Part shown: one piece after another, positions 1 to 7,872 of the stretch | Numbering within the stretch: position 1 is the stretch's first letter | How the letters are laid out: each line of letters opens with the position of its first letter | Assembly: GCF_009932355.1 (NCBI RefSeq) | Contig: NZ_LEKU01000006.1 | Location: forward strand, 62,001-126,000 | Length of the DNA: 64,000 bases | Reading direction: 5' to 3' | DNA from: Riemerella anatipestifer_E | GTDB taxonomy: Bacteria; Bacteroidota; Bacteroidia; Flavobacteriales; Weeksellaceae | The notes under the pieces: model-generated | Seen by the model: the letters and a program-made list of their open reading frames with translations, nothing else | What the model was told of the DNA's origin: nothing | Databases searched by the model: none | Made by a program: the position numbers and the translations under genes

Positions 1-973
1 AACTCTCAAAACTATATTTCTCTATAATAGTTTCATCTAAATCCACATATTCTCCTTTGAGAAAAGGAATTAGTTCTTCCAAATTTCTATCACCAATTAT
101 AAAAAAATTATCTGGGTGATAAAAATCATAATCTTTAACAGTTTGATTAGTGGTAACTACTTTTTTTCTAAGGTACAAAGCTTCAAAAATCCTAAACGAT
201 AATCCTTGATGCTCTTCTATCAATATATCAAGTATAAATTTACTTTTAGCTACCTTATTCAAATACTCACTAAAAGGGAGCATCTCGTATAAAACATTAA
301 TATTCTCATGTCTCTTAATGTACCTTCTTTTTTCCTTTTGAAAAACGATATTAAAATCAAACTTTATCCCATTAAGCCTAAAAAAAGAAGACAGTTTATT
401 GAGAATTTCTAATCTTGATTTATGAAAAGAACCTAAAAAATAAAAATCATTATCAAACGTCTCTACATCACTATTGATATTATCATCTTTAAAATAAAAA
501 TTGGTTGCTTTTCTTAGACCATACTGTGAATAAGTTTCAACATCTGAGGAATCAAACACATAAAACGCATCAAAATACTGAATTAAATCAAAGACACTCG
601 GACTTCTTTTCAATCCATCATATTGGTAAGCTACCATATTTCTACTTTTCGTTTTTGCTTGCAATAACACATTAGGTAAAAAAAAATCTGCACGAAAAAC
701 CAAACAAAAATCATAAAATTCACTACCAATGTTAATCAATTCTTCCTGTCTGGATAAGTTATGGATTTCAACCAATGTTCTCTTAAATATTTTATCTTTA
801 TAAACTGTTTTTCTAAAAGCATTATATAATCTCTGCCTCAAACTCTTGTATCTAAATTGATACTCATTATGAACAACCGTAACTCTGTATCCCATACTTT
901 CTAGGGCACGTTCAATCAGTTCATAAAGATTATAATCTCTTGGAATTAATAATAAAATATGTTCTTTTCTCAC
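1..973 (-). CDS. CgeB-like glycosyltransferase, 3' end outside window
   Basis: About 324 residues are visible and the frame is open to the left edge, so the C-terminus is missing. The start is GTG at 973; an in-frame TAG lies about 30 bp upstream and no ATG intervenes. The protein is a close paralogue of the gene at 1168-2175: both begin with a basic residue then ILLL, share MGY near residue 28, an AYQ-[WY]-DG-[ML]-KR block, a GLSFR-[IF]-FEALY/H block and VK-[ND]-YDFYHP near the end. The arrangement resembles CgeB/Glyco_trans_1_2-type glycosyltransferases acting on surface polysaccharide, but donor and acceptor cannot be read from the sequence. No signal peptide is seen, so it should act in the cytoplasm. 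It is the last visible gene of a minus-strand glycan operon. Confidence 0.75.
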   Translation of the reverse strand, partial: MRKEHILLLIPRDYNLYELIERALESMGYRVTVVHNEYQFRYKSLRQRLYNAFRKTVYKDKIFKRTLVEIHNLSRQEELINIGSEFYDFCLVFRADFFLPNVLLQAKTKSRNMVAYQYDGLKRSPSVFDLIQYFDAFYVFDSSDVETYSQYGLRKATNFYFKDDNINSDVETFDNDFYFLGSFHKSRLEILNKLSSFFRLNGIKFDFNIVFQKEKRRYIKRHENINVLYEMLPFSEYLNKVAKSKFILDILIEEHQGLSFRIFEALYLRKKVVTTNQTVKDYDFYHPDNFFIIGDRNLEELIPFLKGEYVDLDETIIEKYSFES

Positions 974-995
974 TTTTAGAATATAATAAAACCTA

Positions 996-1181
996 TCAAT
1001 CTAATATATCTCCTATCCAATTTGTAAAACTATAAACTTCCACTATATCAGAGCAAACAACATAAGGCATTTTAATAAAACGCAATAAATCAGAAACTTT
1101 ACAGTTGTCATCTACAACAAAGATATTGTTTTCATTATAAAAATCATAATTTTTAACTAATTTATTGTTAGTAATCAGTTT
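996..1181 (-). pseudogene. C-terminal remnant of a third CgeB-like paralogue
   Basis: This stretch has no start codon but reads as about 60 residues that align with the C-terminal ends of its two neighbours: KLITNNKLVKNYDFY, then NNIFVVDD, then a YSFTNWIGDILD ending at a TGA (996-998). The frame is closed by TAG just upstream of the first lysine codon. It overlaps the 3' end of the 1168-2175 gene by 14 bp in another frame, so that gene's final residues and stop codon appear to be borrowed from remnant DNA. It looks like the scar of a deletion between tandem paralogues that removed the first ~270 codons of the third copy. Reading it as a pseudogene is inference from homology to the flanking genes. 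Confidence 0.8.
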
Positions 1182-2175
1182 CTATTGAAATTATAGTTTT
1201 AAACCATTCTTCAAAGGAATATTTAGACTTAACACACTCAGGTATCTCAGTATATGGTTTTTCTAAAAATGATGCCAACTGTTCTTTTGTCAACTTAAAC
1301 CAATCTTCTACCACAAGAATATTATTAGGATGATAAAAGTCGTAGTTCTTAACCGTAGGATTATCGGTTATTGTTTTTTGGGAAAAATGCAATGCCTCAA
1401 AGAAACGAAAGGATAAGCCATCGTGAGCATGAAACTTAATATCCAAAATACAACGGCTTTGAGAAGAAATACGTTCAACTTCTTGATAAGATAATAGTTT
1501 ATTGTTTATTATGATAGGGGACTCTTGGTTAAAACTACGTCGCTCTGTATAAATTCTAAAATAGCTTACAAAATCTGTAGCATTTGTGAGCGAACTTATA
1601 TAATTTATAATTTGTACTCTATCATTCTGTTCCGCACCTATATAACATAAATCAATCGTTTTGGCTTGGGGTACAGAAACAAAATCAAAGTAAAAATTAT
1701 GGGTTAAAAATAAATTTTTATGTTTTATAGAGTACACTTCAAAATCATTACTATCAAAAACACCAAAAACATCAAACGAGTCAATTAATGCCTCTGAATG
1801 CTGAAACCGTTTCATCCCATCCCACTGATAGGCTATAGTTTTTTTTGATATTTTATTGATATACTCCATCATCTTGGGTGTATAAGCATCTGGTCGTATA
1901 ACCAATGTATAATCAAAATAATTTTCAGGACAATCTAATAAAGTAACTAAAGATTTTTCTAAATGAGATTCTTTGAGTTGTTTTTTGTAGTTCTTATCGT
2001 TTAAGAATGTTTTTCTTATAAAATTAGTAAGCTTTTGAAACCAATTCTTATACTTAAACCCTGTGTAAACAGATTCAAAATAAAGAACTTCATACCCCAT
2101 CAACTCTAAATTTTTGATAATATTCTGATAAATAGAGTAATGCGGAGTCATTAGCAACAAAATGCGTCCTTTCAT
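1168..2175 (-). CDS. CgeB-like glycosyltransferase
   Basis: A predicted cytoplasmic protein of 335 residues. A longer frame begins at 2199, but the ATG at 2175 overlaps the TGA of the upstream gene as ATGA and matches the paralogue's start (MKGRILLLMTPHY here, ILLLIPRDY there), so I use 2175. Shared blocks are AYQWDGMKR near residue 125, DSNDFEVYS, then HDGLSFRFFEALHFSQKT and VKNYDFYHPNNI near the C-terminus, with YSFEEWF at the end. The family resembles CgeB-type glycosyltransferases that build surface glycans. The last codons (DY and stop) lie in sequence derived from the neighbouring paralogue remnant, so the native C-terminus is probably altered by a few residues. Sugar specificity is unknown. 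Confidence 0.75.
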   Translation of the reverse strand: MKGRILLLMTPHYSIYQNIIKNLELMGYEVLYFESVYTGFKYKNWFQKLTNFIRKTFLNDKNYKKQLKESHLEKSLVTLLDCPENYFDYTLVIRPDAYTPKMMEYINKISKKTIAYQWDGMKRFQHSEALIDSFDVFGVFDSNDFEVYSIKHKNLFLTHNFYFDFVSVPQAKTIDLCYIGAEQNDRVQIINYISSLTNATDFVSYFRIYTERRSFNQESPIIINNKLLSYQEVERISSQSRCILDIKFHAHDGLSFRFFEALHFSQKTITDNPTVKNYDFYHPNNILVVEDWFKLTKEQLASFLEKPYTEIPECVKSKYSFEEWFKTIISIETDY

Positions 2176-2963
2176 TTTTTTATTCCATTTTTTGCCCAAA
2201 AAGAAGCATCCGACAAGGCTCTTTCCATTAGTTTATGATTAGCTTCCAAGTTATTTTTGGAATTTTCTTTGTGGTAGAGGTGGTATTGGATTGCGGCAAG
2301 TTTTATTTTCTTTCGAAAGCAGCCTTTTTTGATTAACCGGATGACTATATCCGAATCTTCGCGTCCCCAGCCTACGAAATCTTCGTCGTAGCCGTTTATT
2401 GCCAGTAGGTCTTCTTTCCAAAAACTCATGTTGCAACCGCGGATTCTGGTGGTCATTTTTTCCATAGGCGAGTTTTGGGATTTGGACAACTTATTAAAAA
2501 GAGGAAATCTAAGAGCGTTAAATCTATTTTTAATACCTTTTGTAAAAAAACCTAAATCTATACTTTTAGTTTTAAACACTTCTTGCGTTTTCTCTTCCAG
2601 CAACAAAGCCCTAGAACCTGTAATAAAACAATTTTTCTCTGCAAATTTTTTATGGTCTTTCACGAAATCTGGATGCAAAATTACATCTCCATCTATTTGT
2701 ATAATGTACTCATACTTAGCCTCTGCTATGGCTCTATTTCTTATCTCAGAAAGCCTAAAACCTTTATCTTCATGCCATATATGAATAAGAGGAACCTTGA
2801 GTTTGGCTTGCCATTTTTCAACTAACGCCAAGGTATCTCTCCCAGAACCATCATCTGCAACAAGTACCTCATCAGGAAGTTCGGATTGTTGCTGAACACT
2901 TTCTAAAACCAAAGCCAAAGCCTCGGGCCAATTATATGTAGAAATAATAAGAGAGGTTTTCAA
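2172..2963 (-). CDS. Family 2 glycosyltransferase
   Basis: 263 residues with a GT-A fold. The N-terminus MKTSLIISTYNWPE is the usual GT2 nucleotide-binding strand; VADDGSGRDT follows near residue 35, the metal-binding QIDGDVILHP near residue 90, and GWGREDSD near residue 200 is the acceptor-side acidic motif also found in chondroitin-polymerase-like enzymes. It is predicted to transfer a sugar from a nucleotide donor to a growing surface polysaccharide or lipopolysaccharide core. It is the first gene of the minus-strand glycan operon: its stop overlaps the next start (ATGA) and its promoter is half of the palindrome at 2976-2993. No membrane segment is seen. Confidence 0.9.
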   Translation of the reverse strand: MKTSLIISTYNWPEALALVLESVQQQSELPDEVLVADDGSGRDTLALVEKWQAKLKVPLIHIWHEDKGFRLSEIRNRAIAEAKYEYIIQIDGDVILHPDFVKDHKKFAEKNCFITGSRALLLEEKTQEVFKTKSIDLGFFTKGIKNRFNALRFPLFNKLSKSQNSPMEKMTTRIRGCNMSFWKEDLLAINGYDEDFVGWGREDSDIVIRLIKKGCFRKKIKLAAIQYHLYHKENSKNNLEANHKLMERALSDASFWAKNGIKK

Positions 2964-2975
2964 AATTATTTTTCC

Positions 2976-2993
2976 ACAAATTTATAAATTTGT
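2976..2993. promoter_or_regulatory. Divergent promoters built from one palindrome
   Basis: ACAAATTTATAAATTTGT is a perfect 18-bp palindrome. Read on plus it gives TAAATTTG (2985-2992) for the GT4 gene; read on minus it gives TAAATTTG (2984-2977) for the GT2 gene. Both match the flavobacterial -7 consensus TAnnTTTG. On minus a TTG lies 20 bp upstream of the -7 element; a plus-strand -33 element is less clear. The two -7 elements abut without overlap, so the promoters should exclude each other. Confidence 0.7.
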
Positions 2994-3027
2994 AGTATCT
3001 TTTTCAAAAATTATTTAAAAAATAAAA

Positions 3028-4188
3028 ATGTCCGATTATTTTTCTCAGCTAAGCACCAAAAAAATTTCTTTTTTCATCATTGATTATTCATTCGGTGGTG
3101 GTGTAGAAAGAGTAACCTCTGATTTAATATCACTATTTAACAAAAGCAACCTTCCCGTTTCAGAATTAGTATCATTGTACTCTGCCAATGAGAACCCTTC
3201 TATAGATTACCCTAAAGATTTAAAAATAAACATACTAAACCCAAAATCTAAAAAAGAATTAAAATCTATTTTCATCAATTATTTTAAAACTCATCGCCCT
3301 GATTTTTTTATATTCCAAGGAGATAATATGACGATTTCTCTAGCCATTTTAAATGCAGCAAAAAAAACCAACACCATAGCTATACCACAATATCACGGTT
3401 CCCCTTATGCTTATCTTAGAAAATATCCTACCGCAGAAAAAAGTCTTTTGCTCAAAAGAATTTGGGCACCTTTAGTTCTCTCTTTTAAGAAACGAAAACT
3501 AAAAACTTTTGTTAATCTAGCAAAAAACGGAATCGTCTGTGTAAGCAATGGCTCTAAGAAAGAAATAAGAGCTCTTCTCGGCACAAAAGCAACAAAAAAA
3601 ATTATTACTATATACAACCCATTAGATATACCTAACTATAAATCAAATACTAAAACCAATACCATCAGTTTTATTTCTAGACTAGAATCTAAACACAAAA
3701 ACGCTTTTCTTATTGCTAAAACTTGGGAATTACTCTCTCCAAAACACCCAAATTGGCATCTTAATATCTATGGAGAAGGCTCCTTAAAAGATAAACTAAG
3801 CACCTATTTTACAGAAAGAAATATTAAAAACGTAAGCATTAAAGGTTTTGTTAAAAATATCCAAGAAGAATTATCAAAGTCAAAAATAAGCCTCTCCACC
3901 TCTAACTGCGAAGGCTTTTCTATGGCAATTGCTGAAGCAATATTAAATCAAAACGCTATTGTTTCCACAGATAGCGATGGAGGTATCAAAGATATGCTTA
4001 TACACAAAAAAACAGCTCTAATTTCTCCTAAAAATGATGCCAACAAATTATGCGAAAACCTGGATTTACTAATAAAAAACGAAGCTCTATCTCAAAATTT
4101 ATCTGATAATGCCAAAATACATTTATCCCAAATAACGTCTCTGAATCCAATAGAACAATGGAAAACGCTTTTAACAAAAATGCTCTAG
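3028..4188 (+). CDS. Family 4 glycosyltransferase
   Basis: 386 residues with a GT-B fold. The N-terminal domain carries DYSFGGGVERVTSDL (near residue 20), the glycine-rich acceptor-side loop common to GT4 enzymes. The C-terminal domain has NCEGFSMAIAEAI near residue 295, the EX7E-type motif that binds the nucleotide sugar, followed by STDSDGGIKDML. It is predicted to be a retaining cytoplasmic glycosyltransferase in surface glycan synthesis. It is transcribed divergently from the GT2/CgeB-like operon and ends in a hairpin that includes its own stop codon. No neighbour on the same strand suggests an operon. Substrate is unknown. Confidence 0.88.
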   Translation: MSDYFSQLSTKKISFFIIDYSFGGGVERVTSDLISLFNKSNLPVSELVSLYSANENPSIDYPKDLKINILNPKSKKELKSIFINYFKTHRPDFFIFQGDNMTISLAILNAAKKTNTIAIPQYHGSPYAYLRKYPTAEKSLLLKRIWAPLVLSFKKRKLKTFVNLAKNGIVCVSNGSKKEIRALLGTKATKKIITIYNPLDIPNYKSNTKTNTISFISRLESKHKNAFLIAKTWELLSPKHPNWHLNIYGEGSLKDKLSTYFTERNIKNVSIKGFVKNIQEELSKSKISLSTSNCEGFSMAIAEAILNQNAIVSTDSDGGIKDMLIHKKTALISPKNDANKLCENLDLLIKNEALSQNLSDNAKIHLSQITSLNPIEQWKTLLTKML

Positions 4189-4213
4189 TCTAAAGACCAG
4201 AGCATTCTTTTTT
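4179..4213. terminator. Bidirectional intrinsic terminator
   Basis: AATGCTCTAGTC (4179-4190), a TAAA loop and GACCAGAGCATT (4195-4206) form a 12-bp stem with one mismatch that becomes a G-U pair on the minus transcript. Six T follow on plus and a T-rich run on minus. It serves the GT4 gene and the convergent rocD; the GT4 stop codon lies within the stem. Confidence 0.8.
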
Positions 4214-4228
4214 GTATGAAAAAATAAA

Positions 4229-5479
4229 TTATCTCTTAAACTCTAATACTGTTTTTTCTATAATAGCAACACACTCCATTAGCTGCTCCTCTGTAATTAC
4301 CAAAGGTGGAGCTAAACGGATAATATTACCATGTGTAGGTTTCGCTAGTAATCCATTTTTAGCTAAATCTAAACAAAGATTCCATGCTGTTGGACCATCT
4401 TGGCTATCATTGATAAGAATAGCATTTAATAATCCTTTTCCTCTTACCTTATAGATTAAATCTGTTTTTGCTATAATTTTCTCTATTTCTGCTCGGAATA
4501 TTTTACCCAACCTTTCTGCTCTTTCAGATAATTTCTCCTCCTGAACTACATCTAAAGCTGCTATTGCCACAGCACATGCCAAAGGGTTACCTCCAAAAGT
4601 AGAACCATGCTGTCCTGGGTGGATTACCCTCATAATATTATCATTTGCTAAAACAGCAGATACAGGATACATTCCTCCAGACAATGCTTTACCTAAGATT
4701 AGAATATCTGGCTGCACCTCTTCGTGATGACACGCTATTAGCTTACCCGTTCTAGCAATACCTGTCTGCACTTCGTCTGCAATAAACAATACATTATACT
4801 TTTTACAAAGTTCTTGTGCTTTCTTCAAGAAACCTTTTGTAGGTACATATACCCCTGCTTCTCCCTGTATAGGCTCTACCAAAAATCCAGCTATATTTTC
4901 AGCTTCTTCTTCTAATACTTTTTGTAAAGCATCTAAGTCATCATAAGGTATTCTTATAAACCCTGGTGTAAATGGTCCATAATTACTATGTGCATCAGGG
5001 TCGTTAGAAAAAGAAACTATAGTTGTAGTTCTTCCGTGGAAATTATTCTCACAAACAATAATTTTAGCATTATTACCTTGAACTCCTTTTACTTCATAAG
5101 CCCATTTTCTCGCAAGTTTTATGGCTGTTTCTACAGCTTCTGCACCAGAGTTCATAGGCAATACTTTATCAAAACCTAAAAGTTTAGTTATCTTCTCTTC
5201 ATAAATCCCTAGTTTAGAATTATAGAATGCACGAGAGGTTAATGACAATACCTTAGCCTGCTCTACCAAAGCATTTACAATTTTAGGATGAGAATGCCCT
5301 TGATTAACTGCCGAATAAGCAGAAAGGAAATCATAATACTGTTTTCCTTCTACATCCCATACCAAAACACCTTCTCCTCTGTCCAAAACCACTGGTAGCG
5401 GATGATAGTTGTGAGCACCATGACGATCCTCCAAATCTATAAAATACTGAGCTGTTTTCAAATTTTTATTATTTGACAT
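4229..5479 (-). CDS. rocD: Ornithine aminotransferase
   Basis: 416 residues, a class III PLP-dependent aminotransferase converting ornithine and 2-oxoglutarate to glutamate semialdehyde and glutamate. Visible landmarks are SGAEAVETAIKLARKW (111-126), NFHGRT (146-151), VEPIQGEAGV (201-210), LFIADEVQTG (231-240) and the PLP lysine in LGKALSGG (Lys264). The length is normal for the family. A longer frame reaches 5515, but that start lies inside the predicted -7 element, so MSNNKNLKT at 5479 is preferred. It is monocistronic between its own promoter and a shared terminator. It could use ornithine made by the CtlX homologue encoded at 36862-37782; that link is inference. Confidence 0.95.
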   Translation of the reverse strand: MSNNKNLKTAQYFIDLEDRHGAHNYHPLPVVLDRGEGVLVWDVEGKQYYDFLSAYSAVNQGHSHPKIVNALVEQAKVLSLTSRAFYNSKLGIYEEKITKLLGFDKVLPMNSGAEAVETAIKLARKWAYEVKGVQGNNAKIIVCENNFHGRTTTIVSFSNDPDAHSNYGPFTPGFIRIPYDDLDALQKVLEEEAENIAGFLVEPIQGEAGVYVPTKGFLKKAQELCKKYNVLFIADEVQTGIARTGKLIACHHEEVQPDILILGKALSGGMYPVSAVLANDNIMRVIHPGQHGSTFGGNPLACAVAIAALDVVQEEKLSERAERLGKIFRAEIEKIIAKTDLIYKVRGKGLLNAILINDSQDGPTAWNLCLDLAKNGLLAKPTHGNIIRLAPPLVITEEQLMECVAIIEKTVLEFKR

Positions 5480-5512
5480 ATTACTATTTTTAAATAAATA
5501 CAAGTATATCGG

Positions 5513-5520
5513 CAAATTTA
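5513..5520 (-). promoter_or_regulatory. rocD promoter, -7 element
   Basis: Minus strand reads TAAATTTG (TAnnTTTG consensus), about 34 bp upstream of the chosen ATG at 5479. No clear TTG -33 element is present. Its position excludes the longer reading frame as the true start. Confidence 0.6.
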
Positions 5521-5560
5521 ATGATTTTTTATTTAAACCACCCTTTTGCCACTCTTTATG

Positions 5561-5590
5561 AAAAACCCCTAAAAATTATTTCTAGGGGCT
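5561..5590 (-). terminator. Terminator of the accBC operon
   Basis: On minus, AGCCCCTA and TAGGGGTT pair (one G-U) around an 11-nt loop, followed by five T. It starts 8 bp after the accC stop. Confidence 0.75.
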
Positions 5591-5597
5591 AAATACA

Positions 5598-6953
5598 TTA
5601 CATATTTTCGTAATCTTTATTCATTTTAAAGGTCTCCATAAACTTGGTAGTATAATTACCAGCTACAAAGTCCGGATCATCCATCAACTGCCTATGGAAG
5701 GCTACCGTAGTTTTAACTCCCTCTATATAAAACTCTTCTAAAGCTCTCTTCATTTTAGCAATAGCTTCTTCTCTAGTTTGAGCCGTAGTAATGAGTTTAG
5801 CTATCATAGAGTCATAATTAGATGGTATGGTATAACCAGAGTAAACATGAGTATCTACCCTTATCCCATGTCCTCCTGGAATATTAAGACTAGTAATTTT
5901 TCCTGGAGATGGTCTAAAGTCTTGATAAGGATCTTCCGCGTTAATCCTACATTCTATTGAGTGTAGTTTAGGATAATGATTTACACCAGATATAGGCGTT
6001 CCTGCTGCTAGAAGAATTTGCTCTCTAATAAGGTCATAATCAATAACCTGTTCTGTAATAGGATGTTCTACTTGGATACGAGTATTCATCTCCATAAAAT
6101 AGAAGTTCCTATGCTTGTCTACCAAAAACTCTATAGTACCTACCCCTTCATAACCAATATATTCTGCTGCCTTTACAGCTGCTTCTCCCATTTTCTCACG
6201 AAGCTCATCAGTCATAAAAGGAGATGGAGTTTCCTCTGTTAATTTTTGATTTCTTCTTTGAATAGAACAGTCTCTTTCAGAAAGATGGCAAGCCTTACCA
6301 TACTGGTCACCAGCTACCTGTATTTCAATATGTCTAGGCTCTTCTATGAGTTTTTCCATGTACATACCACCGTTACCGAAAGCAGCGACAGCCTCTTGCA
6401 CAGCAGAATCCCAATGATTTCTAAGTTCTTCTGCTTTCCAAACGGCACGCATACCTTTACCACCTCCTCCAGCTGTTGCCTTTATCATTACTGGATAACC
6501 AATTTTCTCTGCAATTTTCGCAGCCTCTTCATAAGAACCTATCAAACCATCAGAACCTGGCACACAAGGTATCCCCGCTGCCTTCATAGTTGCTTTAGCA
6601 GTAGCTTTGTCTCCCATTTTTTCTATCTGCTCTGGGCTTGCCCCTATGAACTTGATATTGTTTTTCTGACAAATTCTAGAAAAATTAGCGTTTTCTGACA
6701 AAAAACCATATCCTGGGTGGATAGCATCAGCATTGGTAATCTCGGCTGCAGCAAGTATATTAGGTATACTCAAATAAGAGTCTTTACTAGTAGGAGGTCC
6801 TATACAAACCGCTTCATCTGCAAATCTTACATGTAGACTATCTTTATCTGCCGTAGAATAAACCGCAACGGTTTTAATCCCCATCTCTCTACAAGTACGG
6901 AGAATCCTCATTGCAATCTCTCCACGATTGGCTATTAATATTTTTTTAAACAT
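5598..6953 (-). CDS. accC: Acetyl-CoA carboxylase, biotin carboxylase subunit
   Basis: 451 residues, full length. It carboxylates the biotin of AccB using ATP and bicarbonate, the first half-reaction of malonyl-CoA synthesis for fatty acids. Visible features are the N-terminal KILIANRGEIAMRI, HPGYGFLSEN near residue 78, the ATP-grasp glycine-rich loop KATAGGGGKGM near 160, the MEMNTRIQVEHP metal/ATP segment near 290 and RINAEDP near 340. It lies 86 bp downstream of accB in the same direction and ends at a good terminator, so accB-accC form one operon. The carboxyltransferase subunits are not in the window. Confidence 0.97.
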   Translation of the reverse strand: MFKKILIANRGEIAMRILRTCREMGIKTVAVYSTADKDSLHVRFADEAVCIGPPTSKDSYLSIPNILAAAEITNADAIHPGYGFLSENANFSRICQKNNIKFIGASPEQIEKMGDKATAKATMKAAGIPCVPGSDGLIGSYEEAAKIAEKIGYPVMIKATAGGGGKGMRAVWKAEELRNHWDSAVQEAVAAFGNGGMYMEKLIEEPRHIEIQVAGDQYGKACHLSERDCSIQRRNQKLTEETPSPFMTDELREKMGEAAVKAAEYIGYEGVGTIEFLVDKHRNFYFMEMNTRIQVEHPITEQVIDYDLIREQILLAAGTPISGVNHYPKLHSIECRINAEDPYQDFRPSPGKITSLNIPGGHGIRVDTHVYSGYTIPSNYDSMIAKLITTAQTREEAIAKMKRALEEFYIEGVKTTVAFHRQLMDDPDFVAGNYTTKFMETFKMNKDYENM

Positions 6954-7039
6954 TTTATTAAGAAACTTTAAATTAAAAATAAATTACCCCATATCAACAG
7001 AGCAAACTATAACACTTTTTTGACTTAAAATTTCTCTAC

Positions 7040-7531
7040 TTAAGACGGATCAACAAGGAATAGTGGCTGATCATACTCCACAGGAGTTGCATCATCTACC
7101 AATATTTTAACTATCTTACCACTTACCTCACTCTCTATTTGGTTAAATAGTTTCATAGCTTCTATAACGCAAACTACCTTCCCTTCAGATACAGAATCTC
7201 CTACATTTACAAAAACATCCTTATCTGGCGATGGCTTTCTATAAAAAGTACCTATCATTGGTGATTTAATAGCGATATATTTACTATCGTCATCTGCTTT
7301 ACCCTCCTGAGCTACAGGAGCAGATGGTGAAGATACTACTGCAGGAGCTACTGGCGATGCCACAGGCGAAACTGCAGGAGATTGTGATAAAGATTGCTGA
7401 ACGTAAGTTATATTCTCATTAGAGCCAGGATTTTTAATATTTATTTCGTAATCCTTCGTTTTGTATTTAACCTCAGCTACTTCCGACTTAGAAACAAACT
7501 TAATGAGGTTTTGTAAATCTTTTAAATCCAT
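7040..7531 (-). CDS. accB: Acetyl-CoA carboxylase biotin carboxyl carrier protein
   Basis: 163 residues from the ATG at 7531 (MDLKDLQNLIKF). A longer frame to 7564 overlaps the -7 element and is rejected. The N-terminal helix is the usual AccB start, a Pro/Ala/Ser/Val-rich linker follows near residues 58-85, and the C-terminal biotinyl domain has EAMKLF with biotin-accepting lysine 127. Phe replaces the more common Met after the lysine-leucine, a tolerated variation. It carries carboxybiotin between AccC and the carboxyltransferase in the cytoplasm. It is the first gene of accBC, with a promoter interleaved with the rpmF terminator. Confidence 0.95.
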   Translation of the reverse strand: MDLKDLQNLIKFVSKSEVAEVKYKTKDYEINIKNPGSNENITYVQQSLSQSPAVSPVASPVAPAVVSSPSAPVAQEGKADDDSKYIAIKSPMIGTFYRKPSPDKDVFVNVGDSVSEGKVVCVIEAMKLFNQIESEVSGKIVKILVDDATPVEYDQPLFLVDPS

Positions 7532-7549
7532 AAGATAATTTTTAGCACC

Positions 7550-7580
7550 CAAATATAATAACAAAAACCACTCAATCCAA
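7550..7580 (-). promoter_or_regulatory. accBC promoter
   Basis: Minus strand: TTG (7580-7578), a 20-bp spacer, then TATATTTG (7557-7550), matching the flavobacterial consensus, 18 bp upstream of the accB ATG. The -33 element sits in the loop of the rpmF terminator. Confidence 0.7.
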
Positions 7581-7594
7581 AAAAAAGAGCGGTT
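7563..7594 (-). terminator. Probable terminator after rpmF
   Basis: On minus, AACCGCTC and GAGTGGTT pair (8 bp, one G-U) around a 13-nt loop, followed by a short T run (GGTTTTTG). It lies about 30 bp after the rpmF stop and overlaps the accB promoter. Confidence 0.55.
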
Positions 7595-7625
7595 TTATGC
7601 ATAAAATAATTTCTACTACAGTAGT

Positions 7626-7829
7626 CTAGTTTTCTTCTGTAGTTTCTACATTTTTCTCCATTACTACCTTTCCTCTGTAGTAAAGTTTTCCTTCGTGCCA
7701 GTGAGCTCTGTGATAAAGATGTAACTCTCCTGTAGTAGCATCTTTAGCTAACTGAGGAACTACTGCTTTGTAGTGAGTTCTTCTTTTATCTCTTCTGGTT
7801 GACGACTGTCTTCTCTTAGGATGTGCCAT
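7626..7829 (-). CDS. rpmF: Ribosomal protein bL32
   Basis: 67 residues starting MAHPKRRQSSTRRDKRRTH, the standard Bacteroidota form of bL32, a 50S subunit protein. The C-terminal zinc-ribbon cysteines of many bL32 proteins are absent: the sequence runs GELHLYHRAHWHEGKLYYRG with no cysteine, the so-called C-minus type that does not need zinc. It follows the DUF177 gene with a 43-bp gap, the usual DUF177-rpmF pairing. Confidence 0.96.
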   Translation of the reverse strand: MAHPKRRQSSTRRDKRRTHYKAVVPQLAKDATTGELHLYHRAHWHEGKLYYRGKVVMEKNVETTEEN

Positions 7830-7872
7830 TATTACTATTTTTTATTTTTCTATATTATGTTAATACTCTTCT

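Noticed and set aside
2428..2825. Two overlapping frames antisense to the GT2 gene
   Set aside because: Sense GT2 motifs are clear and the frames have no start signals.
5480..5515. Longer N-terminus for rocD starting at 5515
   Set aside because: It would start inside the TAAATTTG element; the downstream ATG fits the family start.
6246..6698. 150-residue open frame antisense to accC
   Set aside because: Shadow of a conserved gene, with cysteine/histidine/serine-rich composition typical of the wrong strand.
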